Of a DNA stretch of 64,000 bases, positions 1 to 6,555 are shown piece after piece; the stretch's first letter is position 1; every line of letters begins with the position of its first letter. A program made the position numbers and the translations under genes. The DNA is taken from positions 62,001 to 126,000 of the forward strand of contig NZ_NRRF01000002.1 in assembly GCF_016583565.1 (NCBI RefSeq), written 5' to 3'. The DNA is from Thiocystis violacea. GTDB taxonomy: Bacteria; Pseudomonadota; Gammaproteobacteria; Chromatiales; Chromatiaceae. The notes beneath the pieces are model-generated. The model did no database searches. It was given only the letters and a program-made list of their open reading frames with translations, and was not told the origin of the DNA.

Positions 1-151
1 ACGCCACGCGCTGACCATCAGCGACTACTCGTCATTCCTGCAGGATACCGAGCAGATGTTCGCCTTGGTGATGGATCGGATCCAGCGCGAGACCGAGCAC
101 CTCTATCCCTTGCTGCGCAAGCTCGAAGGCGACGACAAGCAGGTTGCCTGA
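1..151 (+). CDS. C-terminal fragment, possibly hemerythrin-like (HHE) protein
   Basis: Open frame entering from the left edge and stopping at TGA 149-151; only about 49 residues are visible. The tail reads as an amphipathic helix ending in a His/Glu-rich segment (RETEHLYPLLRKLEG), reminiscent of the last helix of HHE/hemerythrin domains, where such His and Glu residues bind a di-iron site. That similarity is weak and rests on one short segment. The gene converges on the nif operon. Hemerythrin-like proteins do occur near nif genes, so the context is compatible, but the family call is tentative; the missing upstream part would settle it. Confidence 0.35.
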   Translation, partial: RHALTISDYSSFLQDTEQMFALVMDRIQRETEHLYPLLRKLEGDDKQVA

Positions 152-294
152 CCCCCCGTGCCGCGAGGGATGGGCAAGGTCCGCGCGCTGATGCCGAGTT
201 GGCGTGCCGTTCGATGACGGGCCTGCCCATCGTTCCTGCTCGGTGGCTCGCGGGATGGGCGTGTCTGGCAAACCGAGCGGCAAGATTTGGGCCG

Positions 295-524
295 CTAGGG
301 AACTGTCTATCTTCTACGTCCTGATTTGAGCCTGGTGACGAAGCTCCGGCTTCGTCGCTCGCGAGACGAAGCTCCGCTTCGCGAACCCGAGGATCAGCGA
401 CTGGATCGACTCAAGCAAGGGCCGGAAGCCGCCGACATCGTGAAGCAGAGCTTCATCGCTGAGGTCACGAAGCTGGAGCTTCGTGACCAGAAAGGGGGGA
501 AGCCGTTGATGGACAGTTCCTAAG
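295..524. mobile_element. MITE-like element with terminal inverted repeats and internal palindromes
   Basis: The ends at 295-309 and 510-524 are inverted repeats matching at 12 of 15 positions, sharing the core GGAACTGTC. A TA dinucleotide lies just outside each core (296-297 and 521-522), as for elements that duplicate TA. Inside are three hairpins built on one word: 337-356 (8-bp stem), 367-381 (6-bp stem) and 464-487 (perfect 11-bp arms around GG). The short ORF inside shows no protein family and is probably accidental. The element lies in the gap between the convergent fragment at 1-151 and clpX. The rest of that gap (152-294 and 525-584) shows nothing recognisable. A non-autonomous transposon remnant is the best reading; a transposase partner is not in the window. 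Confidence 0.6.
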
Positions 525-584
525 CGCGGACTTTGCCCATCCTGCGTCCGCTAGGTTCGACGTCCTCTCTCCACGGATCCGGCC

Positions 585-1871
585 TTAGGCGCCCATTTCC
601 ACGCGTGCGGCGTCCTCGCCGGGATGCGCATGGCACCATTCGACCGGACTCACACCCAGCACGGCATCGGCGTCGACCCGGCAGCCGACGACGCCCTCGA
701 GCGAGGGTAGCTCGAACATCGGCCGCTGCAGTAGCGCCTCCAAAACACTCCGCAGACCGCGGGCGCCCGTGCCGCGCTCGATGGCCTTGTGCGCGATCGC
801 GGTGAGCGCCTCGGCCGAGAACGCCAGCTCGACGCCCTCGAAGCTGAACAGCTGTTGGTACTGGCGTACCAGCGCATTCTTGGGCTCGGTGAGGATGCGC
901 ACCAGCGCCGCCTCGTCCAGGTCGTGCAGACCGACGATGACCGGGAAGCGGCCGATGAACTCGGGGATGAGTCCGAATTGGCGCAGGTCGTTCGGGTGCG
1001 TGTCGCGGTAGAGATCCGGGTCGCGCCCGTCCGATCCGGCATCCGAGGCCACATTGGCGTGGAAGCCGATCCCGCATCCACCTTCCCGGCGGCGTCGGCT
1101 GAGGATCTTCTCCAGCCCGGCGAAGGCGCCGCCTACCACGAAGAGGATATTGCGCGTGTCGATGAGCATGGGCTCGCTGGCGTCCTTGCGGCCCTTGGGG
1201 CTGAGTTTGACCTGCGTGCCCTCCACCAGCTTGAGCAGCGCCTGCTGGACTCCCTCGCCGGAGACGTCGCGGGTTCCGTGCGCCGTCTCGCCCTGCCGCG
1301 CCAGCTTGTCGACCTCGTCGATGTAGACCATGCCCCATTCGGCGACCTCGCGGTTGCCGCTGGAGGCGTCCAGGAGACGGGCGAGGATGCTCTCGACGTC
1401 CTCCCCGACGTAGCCGGCCTGCGTCAGCGTGGTGGCGTCCGCGACCACGAAGGGAACGCCGACGATGCGGGCCAGGGTGCTCGCCAGCAGGGTCTTGCCG
1501 GTGCCTGATGGGCCTAGGAGCAGGATGTTCGACTTGTCGATCTCGACGCGATCGTCGTCCTCGAGGGTGCGCTTGGGGTGCTTGGCCTCGACGGCGAGGC
1601 GCTTGTAGTGGTTGTAGACGGCGACCGAGAGGGTTTCCTTGGCGGCCTCCTGGCCGATGACATAGCGGTCCAGATGCTCCTTGATCTGCAGCGGCTTGGG
1701 CGGTGACTTGAGCGGCCCGCTCAGCGCCCGCGCGCGCCCCCAGCTGCTGACGACCTGGTGTGCCAGCGAGACGCAGGCCTCGCAGATGTGGCCTTCGATG
1801 CCCGCGATGAGCGGGGTCTCCGGGGCTTGCGGCGCGCCGCAGAAGGAGCAGGTGTGGACCTTGTCGTTCAT
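585..1871 (-). CDS. clpX: nif-associated ClpX-type AAA+ unfoldase (ClpX2, orf9 of Azotobacter)
   Basis: 428-residue ATP-dependent unfoldase subunit that should feed substrates to ClpP. Visible features: N-terminal zinc-binding domain with Cys8, Cys11, Cys30 and Cys33; Walker A GPSGTGKT (120-127); pore loop GYVGED (153-158); Walker B VYIDEVDK (182-189); and the ClpP-docking IGF tripeptide (268-270). It is therefore a full-length, probably active ClpX, not a degenerate copy. It is the last gene of the nif operon and its ATG overlaps the nifM stop (ATGA), implying translational coupling. A. vinelandii carries a second clpX (orf9) at this same place after nifM. Inference: a nitrogen-fixation-specific ClpX for turnover of nitrogenase or cofactor-assembly proteins. 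Confidence 0.92.
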   Translation of the reverse strand: MNDKVHTCSFCGAPQAPETPLIAGIEGHICEACVSLAHQVVSSWGRARALSGPLKSPPKPLQIKEHLDRYVIGQEAAKETLSVAVYNHYKRLAVEAKHPKRTLEDDDRVEIDKSNILLLGPSGTGKTLLASTLARIVGVPFVVADATTLTQAGYVGEDVESILARLLDASSGNREVAEWGMVYIDEVDKLARQGETAHGTRDVSGEGVQQALLKLVEGTQVKLSPKGRKDASEPMLIDTRNILFVVGGAFAGLEKILSRRRREGGCGIGFHANVASDAGSDGRDPDLYRDTHPNDLRQFGLIPEFIGRFPVIVGLHDLDEAALVRILTEPKNALVRQYQQLFSFEGVELAFSAEALTAIAHKAIERGTGARGLRSVLEALLQRPMFELPSLEGVVGCRVDADAVLGVSPVEWCHAHPGEDAARVEMGA

Positions 1872-2767
1872 GCCGTCGAGCCCTCCGTTCGGGGTGGTGC
1901 CTGTTGTCTGAGCTCGGCGATCCAGCGCTTCTGGCAGTCCCGGCGCTGGCGTGCGTCCAGGATCGAGCGGATCTTCTCCCGCGCCTGCTCGAAGCTGACC
2001 GTGGTGGCTGGCTCGACCCTTTCACACAGCAGCAGATGGAAGCCGATCTCGGACTCCACGACCTGGCTGATCTCGCCCGGCGCGAGTGCGAAGAGCACGG
2101 CATCCAGCTCGGGATAGAGCTGGCCGCGCGGCAGGGTGCCGAGCTCGCCCCGCTGCATTGCCGTGGGGCACTCGGAGTGCTGTTGCGCTAGCGCGCCGAA
2201 GTCCTGGGGGCGCTGGGCGAGTTCGGCCGCGACCCGCTCCATCCGCTCGCGTGCCGCCGCGCGGCTGTTTTCGGCGTACGCGTCGTTGATGGTCACCAGG
2301 ATATGGCGCGCGGTGCGCCGCTCCGGTGCGTCGAAACGCTCGATATGAAGCTCGTAGAAGAGCCGCTCGTCGACCTCGCTGACGGGCTGCGCGCTGGCGC
2401 CGATGCGCTGCATGACCGCGTCGAACATCAGCTCGCGGCGCAGTGCGCGGCGCAGTGTCTCTGGATCCAGGCCGTTGTTGGCGAGCTCGCTGGCGAAGGT
2501 GGCCTCGTCGGGGTAGCGCCCGCGGATCTCGGCGACGGCCGCGTCGAGCCTCCGCTCGGGGATGAGCGTATCTCGCGCCTCGCTGGTCGAGAGGACGAGG
2601 CTCTCGAGGTCGAAGGTCTGTCGCGCCTGCTGCTCCACTTGACGCATCTGGGGCGCGTCCAGCGCATCCAGACCGCTCTGGAAGCGCTCGGTTGCGGCGC
2701 GCAGGAGGTGATAGCGGTACTCGGAGCTGGGCTCCTGGGGGCTGGAGTGCGAGAGGCTCATGGTCAT
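1868..2767 (-). CDS. nifM: Nitrogenase maturation peptidyl-prolyl isomerase NifM
   Basis: 299-residue protein with an N-terminal helical segment and a C-terminal parvulin/PpiC domain (about residues 150-255, from ARHILVTI to FHLLLCERV). NifM is required to mature the nitrogenase Fe protein NifH into its active form. The start is taken as the ATG at 2767, which overlaps the nifZ stop as ATGA; a second ATG two codons on (2761) is possible. The frame stays open far upstream across nifZ, but that is a shadow. The stop in turn overlaps the clpX start. Length and position after nifZ match the Azotobacter order. Confidence 0.93.
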   Translation of the reverse strand: MTMSLSHSSPQEPSSEYRYHLLRAATERFQSGLDALDAPQMRQVEQQARQTFDLESLVLSTSEARDTLIPERRLDAAVAEIRGRYPDEATFASELANNGLDPETLRRALRRELMFDAVMQRIGASAQPVSEVDERLFYELHIERFDAPERRTARHILVTINDAYAENSRAAARERMERVAAELAQRPQDFGALAQQHSECPTAMQRGELGTLPRGQLYPELDAVLFALAPGEISQVVESEIGFHLLLCERVEPATTVSFEQAREKIRSILDARQRRDCQKRWIAELRQQAPPRTEGSTA

Positions 2768-3273
2768 GATGCAGGGCTGGTGTCTGTCGTCGTGTCCAGG
2801 CTGGCTGTCGAGTCCGAGGTGTCGGCGTGCGCCGACTCCGCCTCGGTGAGCGCCGTTTCCGGGACGACGAGTGTGTTGCGATCGGGGAAATGGACGTGGT
2901 AGGCGACGCCGCCGGGGTGATCGCGCAGGACCCGAATCACCTCGCCGACCTCTCCCGTCTGGACCATGACCCGCCCCTCGATGCCGAGCGGCTGCCGTGT
3001 CGCGACCAGGTCGCGAAATTCGAAACGACTTGGGGTCCAGGGGGCGTCCGCCGGCTGGAGCTCTTCCTCGCGGCAACCGACGATGCGGTCGCTGTCGAGG
3101 AAGTGCACCGAGTAGATGATCTGGTCCTGCAGGAAGGTGCCGACGTCCTTCACATAGCCGGTGCTGCCCCGGCGGATCAGGAGGGTGCCCGTCGGCTCGC
3201 CCGGAAAGGTCCCGTCGTTGCGCAGGTTGCGCAGGACGCGGACCTGGTCGCCGTAGTCATACTGGGGGCGCAT
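2764..3273 (-). CDS. nifZ: Nitrogen fixation protein NifZ
   Basis: 169-residue NifZ, which assists P-cluster formation in the second half of the MoFe protein. It has two copies of the short beta-rich NifZ motif: one starting near residue 4 (YDYGDQVRVLRNLRNDG, then GSTGYVKDVG) and one near residue 100 (EGRVMVQTGEVGEVIRVL). The last roughly 25 residues are a low-complexity Ser/Thr/Asp tail. The ATG at 3273 lies inside the end of nifW (17-nt overlap) and the stop overlaps the nifM start, so the middle of the operon is tightly coupled. Confidence 0.93.
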   Translation of the reverse strand: MRPQYDYGDQVRVLRNLRNDGTFPGEPTGTLLIRRGSTGYVKDVGTFLQDQIIYSVHFLDSDRIVGCREEELQPADAPWTPSRFEFRDLVATRQPLGIEGRVMVQTGEVGEVIRVLRDHPGGVAYHVHFPDRNTLVVPETALTEAESAHADTSDSTASLDTTTDTSPAS

Positions 3274-3601
3274 GGGGCACTTGCTCCATGAGGTCGGTGA
3301 GCGGGATCGCGACCGTCTTGGGGTCGTTCATGTGGAAGACGCGGAACACCTTCTCGGTCGCGGCGTCGGAGGCGACGAAGTCCTGATAGGCCGCCTTGAG
3401 CAGATCCGCGTGCACGGCCCACTTCGCCTGCGCGCTGTCCGGCATCTCCTCGACCTGCCCGAGATAGTCATGGAAGCGCTGCAGGATGTGCAGACGATTG
3501 ACCTGCACGATACTGGGCTCGTACTGGATGCCAAAGTAGTCGAGGAAGTCCTCGGCGCTGGACAGTTCGCTCATGTCGAGTTCGAAATCGTCGTCGGTCA
3601 T
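3257..3601 (-). CDS. nifW: Nitrogenase-stabilizing/protective protein NifW
   Basis: 114-residue NifW, the usual length for this family, with the characteristic core (SAEDFLDYFGIQYEPSIVQV ... LHILQRFHDYL). NifW associates with the MoFe protein and is linked to its protection or late maturation under oxygen. The ATG at 3601 is the first in frame. The 3' end overlaps nifZ by 17 nt. About 115 bp of repeat-containing DNA separates it from the gene upstream, the largest gap inside this operon. Confidence 0.95.
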   Translation of the reverse strand: MTDDDFELDMSELSSAEDFLDYFGIQYEPSIVQVNRLHILQRFHDYLGQVEEMPDSAQAKWAVHADLLKAAYQDFVASDAATEKVFRVFHMNDPKTVAIPLTDLMEQVPHAPPV

Positions 3602-3626
3602 GGTCGTCTCCGGGGGTTGGGGGAAG

Positions 3627-3682
3627 TTGTCAGTTGTCAGTTTTCAGCGCCGTAGGGTGGACGAGCGATAGCGAAGTCCGCC
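3627..3682. repeat. Heptamer array plus REP-like palindrome inside the nif operon
   Basis: Between orf8 and nifW lie three head-to-tail heptamers (TTGTCAG twice, TTTTCAG once; 3627-3647). They are followed at 3652-3682 by an imperfect palindrome with arms GGTGGAC and GTCCGCC. The second part resembles a dispersed repeat with the word GTAGGGTGGACGAGCG seen in many gammaproteobacterial genomes. It would form a hairpin in the nif mRNA and might stabilise or attenuate the transcript. Confidence 0.6.
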
Positions 3683-3716
3683 AGGCCCGCCTTGCCGAGT
3701 TGTCCGCGTCCGGGGC

Positions 3717-4259
3717 TCAGCGTCCGAGGAAGCGCACATTGCCGCCGACCTCGGCGATCTGCTCCTCGGCGACGGCGCTGCGCGCCATGGCGAGCAGTTC
3801 GTTGATGCCGAGGCGGTCGCTGGTATCGACCTCGGCGAGCTTCTCGAAACGCGTCAGCGCCTCCGCCGAGCGACCCAGGCGCATCAAGAGGTAGCCCGCG
3901 CCCTTGAGCGCGAGCAGCAGGAAGCGCGTCAGCGACATGGAGACCTGGACGGAGCGGCCCAGGTCGGCCTCGGTCAGCGCCCGCCAATCGATCGGGATCC
4001 GCAGACGCTCGGCGCTGATGGCGATGGCGCGGTCGGCGGTGATCAGGGCCTCCTGATAGCGGTGGCGGTAATAGAAGTAGCGATAGAGCGCGACCAGGAC
4101 GGTCAAGTGCTCGGGCTCCAGGAAGTAGGCGTGGAGCAGGCTCAGTTCGGCGCCGGGCTCGCCATAGCGGTGCGCGGCGTCGGCGAGCAGCGACTCGACC
4201 TCCGGGCTGACCGGCTCGTCGAAGTACATGTCCTCGCCGCTGAAGTCGAGAAGGTCCAT
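3717..4259 (-). CDS. Nif-operon helical-repeat protein (position of Azotobacter orf8)
   Basis: 180-residue, almost entirely helical protein without signal peptide. The segments around residues 45-80 (ALYRYFYYRHRYQEALITAD) and 120-150 (YLLMRLGRSAEALTRFEKLA) look like TPR units, suggesting a protein-protein adaptor. No catalytic motif is visible. It starts at ATG 4259, 4 bp after the cysE stop, and sits between cysE and nifW, the place of orf8 in the A. vinelandii series nifV-orf7-orf8-nifW-nifZ-nifM-orf9. The position implies a role in nitrogenase assembly or protection; the molecular function is unknown to me. Confidence 0.75.
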   Translation of the reverse strand: MDLLDFSGEDMYFDEPVSPEVESLLADAAHRYGEPGAELSLLHAYFLEPEHLTVLVALYRYFYYRHRYQEALITADRAIAISAERLRIPIDWRALTEADLGRSVQVSMSLTRFLLLALKGAGYLLMRLGRSAEALTRFEKLAEVDTSDRLGINELLAMARSAVAEEQIAEVGGNVRFLGR

Positions 4260-4263
4260 GGGA

Positions 4264-5046
4264 TCAGGCCTCCCCTAGCGCGGTGCGTTGGTCGGGCGGC
4301 TCGCACACCTGGATGGCGTCGCAGCTGCCGCATTCGTCCTCGTGCTCGGTTCCGCCGGGCAGGCAGCCATGGATGCCGGCCGCTTGTTCGAGGTGGCGGA
4401 TACGCTCCAGGAGGCAGGAGATGGCCCCGGCGACCGGGTCTGGCATCAGGTGGTGGTCGAGGTCGATGCCATGGGGGTTGGGGTTGCGCGACTGGCGCGA
4501 CTTGACCACCTTGGCGGGGATGCCGACCACCGTGCTGTCCGAGGGGACATTGCCGATCACCACCGAGTTGGCCCCGACCTTGACGTGCTGCCCCAGGATG
4601 ACGGGGCCCAGGATCTTGGCCCCGGCGCCGACCACGCAGCCGTCGCCGAGCGTGGGGTGGCGCTTGCCCTTGCGCCAGGAGGTGCCGCCTAGCGTGACCC
4701 CATGGTAGAGGGTCACGTCGTCGCCGATCTCGGCCGTCTCGCCGATGACGACGCCGGCGCCGTGGTCGATGAAGAAGCGCCGGCCGATGTCCGCGCCCGG
4801 ATGGATGTCGATGCTGGTCCAGATGCGCGCGATGTAGGCGATGAAACGCGGCAGCCAGCGCAGACCCCGGCGCCAGAGCGGATGCGCCAGGCGATAGAGG
4901 ATGACGGCGTGGATTCCAGGGTAGGTGGTGTAGACCTCGAAGCGGGTGCGGGCGGCGGGGTCGCGGTCGAAGATGCAGTCCACGTCCTCGGCGATGATCG
5001 ACCAGACGCCTGGTCCCCGTGGTTGCTCAAGAATGGCCTCGCTCAT
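4264..5046 (-). CDS. cysE: Serine O-acetyltransferase (nif-linked CysE, orf7)
   Basis: 260-residue cytosolic enzyme that acetylates L-serine with acetyl-CoA, the committed step to cysteine. A short N-terminal helical part is followed by the left-handed beta-helix of hexapeptide repeats, with the family signature [17 protein letters not shown] and then [19 protein letters not shown]. The C-terminal about 60 residues include an unusual tail with several Cys ([12 protein letters not shown]). ATG 5046 was chosen because GGGAG lies 9 nt upstream; a TTG at 5052 is the alternative. A dedicated copy in a nif operon is known from Azotobacter and is thought to raise cysteine supply for NifS-driven cluster assembly. 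Confidence 0.93.
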   Translation of the reverse strand: MSEAILEQPRGPGVWSIIAEDVDCIFDRDPAARTRFEVYTTYPGIHAVILYRLAHPLWRRGLRWLPRFIAYIARIWTSIDIHPGADIGRRFFIDHGAGVVIGETAEIGDDVTLYHGVTLGGTSWRKGKRHPTLGDGCVVGAGAKILGPVILGQHVKVGANSVVIGNVPSDSTVVGIPAKVVKSRQSRNPNPHGIDLDHHLMPDPVAGAISCLLERIRHLEQAAGIHGCLPGGTEHEDECGSCDAIQVCEPPDQRTALGEA

Positions 5047-5067
5047 GCTCAAGGTCTCCCGCGCTGG

Positions 5068-6234
5068 CTACTGCAGCACTGCCGCCTGTGGGTAGCCGAT
5101 CTCGGCCAGAAAGCGTCTCAGGTCGCCGGTCTCGGGGCTACGCTTGGTCTCGGTGACGAAGCGCCGGACCAGCGGCAGGACGCGCTCGGCCTGATCCGTG
5201 TCCAGCTGAAAGCGCAGCCGCTCGGCATAGACCTGCTGGACGGCATGCTTTCCCGAGTGCTTGCCGAGCACCATGCTGTGCATGCGGCCCAGTTCGGCGG
5301 GGTCGATGCCCTGGTAGTTCAACGGATCCTTGAGCAGACCGTCGACGTGGATACCGGCCTCGTGGGTGAAAGCCCCGCCGCCGATCAGGCTCTTCTGCCA
5401 GCACACGGGACGGCCGGATGCGTGCGCGACCACCTGCGAGAGGTTGTCGAAGTGATGCAGGTCGACCCCCGTCTCGATCTGGTGGACGTGGCGCAGACCC
5501 ATGACGACCTCTTCGAGCGCGGCATTGCCAGCGCGCTCGCCCAAGCCGTGAACCGTGGTATTCACGTGAGTCGCGCCGCCGCGCACGGCCGCTAGGGTAT
5601 TGGCTGTCGCCAGGCCCAGATCGTCGTGGGCGTGCATCTCGATCTCAAGGTCCACGATGGCGCGCAGATCGCGGATGCGCTCGAAGACGCCGAAGGGGTC
5701 CATGAGGCCGACGGTGTCGGCGAAGCGGAAACGCCGCGCGCCGGCCTCCTGCGCGGCCTCGGCGGCCAGCCAGAGCAGTTCGGGATCGGCGCGGGAGGCG
5801 TCCTCGGCCCCGACGCAGACCTCCATCCCCAGATCCTGTGCGGCACGCACCTGAGTGCGGATCTGCGCCAGGACCCAGTCGCGGTCGCGTCCGAGCTTGC
5901 GAAAGATCTGCTGATCCGAGAGCGGGATGGAGAGGTCGATCAGGTCGACCCCCAGGTCTCGGCAGAGGGCGATGTCGCCGGGCAGCATCCGGGTCCAGAC
6001 CATCAGTCGGGCGGATAGTCCGAGTGCCGCGACGGCGCGGATCGACTCGCGTTCCTCGTCCCCCATGGCGGGGATGCCGATCTCCAGTTCGGGGACGCCA
6101 AGCGCGTCCAGGCCGCGTGCGATCGCCAGCTTCTCATCCAGGGAGAAGGCGACGCCGGCCGACTGCTCGCCGTCGCGCAGCGTCGTATCGTTGATGGTGA
6201 CCTTGTTGTGCTTCATTGACGTGGCTTGCTCCAT
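5068..6234 (-). CDS. nifV: Homocitrate synthase NifV
   Basis: 388-residue DRE-TIM metallolyase that condenses acetyl-CoA with 2-oxoglutarate to homocitrate, the organic ligand of FeMo-cofactor. The N-terminal substrate motif TINDTTLRDGEQSAGVAF, the metal-binding HAHDDLGLATANT and the GAFTHEAGIHVDG segment are intact. It is the first gene of the leftward nif accessory operon. ATG 6234 has AGAGG just upstream; an internal ATG (6216) would give a form starting MKHNKV. A sigma-54 promoter lies 21-37 bp upstream of the start. Length and motifs fit NifV better than 2-isopropylmalate synthase, which is longer and has a C-terminal regulatory domain. Confidence 0.94.
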   Translation of the reverse strand: MEQATSMKHNKVTINDTTLRDGEQSAGVAFSLDEKLAIARGLDALGVPELEIGIPAMGDEERESIRAVAALGLSARLMVWTRMLPGDIALCRDLGVDLIDLSIPLSDQQIFRKLGRDRDWVLAQIRTQVRAAQDLGMEVCVGAEDASRADPELLWLAAEAAQEAGARRFRFADTVGLMDPFGVFERIRDLRAIVDLEIEMHAHDDLGLATANTLAAVRGGATHVNTTVHGLGERAGNAALEEVVMGLRHVHQIETGVDLHHFDNLSQVVAHASGRPVCWQKSLIGGGAFTHEAGIHVDGLLKDPLNYQGIDPAELGRMHSMVLGKHSGKHAVQQVYAERLRFQLDTDQAERVLPLVRRFVTETKRSPETGDLRRFLAEIGYPQAAVLQ

Positions 6235-6254
6235 ACGGCCTCTTGGTGAGGATT

Positions 6255-6271
6255 AAGCAAAGCCTGTACCA
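6255..6271 (-). promoter_or_regulatory. Sigma-54 (-24/-12) promoter of the nifV operon
   Basis: Read on the minus strand the site is TGGTACAGGCTTTGCTT, a close match to the RpoN consensus TGGCACG-N4-TTGC(A/T). The invariant GG and GC are exactly 10 bp apart. It faces nifV; the predicted transcript would start only about a dozen bases before the ATG. RpoN with NifA is the known regime for nif operons, so nitrogen- and oxygen-controlled expression is expected. Confidence 0.85.
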
Positions 6272-6355
6272 CTCGCTGGCGTCTTTTGAAGTCAATAGGT
6301 TATGCGTTGGTCTTTCTGGATTGATGGGTTTGCGACAACGCCTGGGACGGCCTCT

Positions 6356-6371
6356 TGTCGGGGAGATGACC
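6356..6371 (-). promoter_or_regulatory. Possible NifA upstream activator half-match
   Basis: The spacing TGT-N10-ACC occurs about 85-100 bp upstream of the -24 element, one base away from the NifA consensus TGT-N10-ACA. Its distance is right for an enhancer, but the motif is short and imperfect, so a chance match is quite possible. The rest of 6272-6517 holds no convincing gene. Confidence 0.35.
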
Positions 6372-6517
6372 AAGGAAATCACTCCTGGAATCTCCCGGGC
6401 GGGAGTCCGCTTGCGTCACCGTGAAACGGCGAACCTCTCGGCACCCTCCGCGGGGTGCGCCCAGGTGCTCCGGTCGGTTGTGCGAGCGAAGATGCCCATG
6501 CCGGCGATACGGCGCAG

Positions 6518-6544
6518 GCCGGCCGCCTGGAACGGGCGGCCGGC
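6518..6544 (-). terminator. GC-rich hairpin after the RND gene
   Basis: Perfect 10-bp inverted repeat (GCCGGCCGCC and its complement) around a 7-nt loop, beginning 11 bp past the stop of the RND pump gene. There is no T-tract, so if it terminates it is not a canonical intrinsic terminator; it may simply protect the mRNA 3' end. Confidence 0.5.
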
Positions 6545-6555
6545 GCCGATGGGCC

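Noticed and set aside
326-523. 65-residue ORF inside the MITE-like element
   Set aside because: It consists largely of translated palindromes, has no ribosome site and no family; the DNA is better explained as a mobile element.
520-2103. Long open frame opposite/in another frame of clpX and nifM
   Set aside because: Arg/Ala/Gly-rich composition typical of shadow frames in high-GC DNA; it is covered by two recognised genes.
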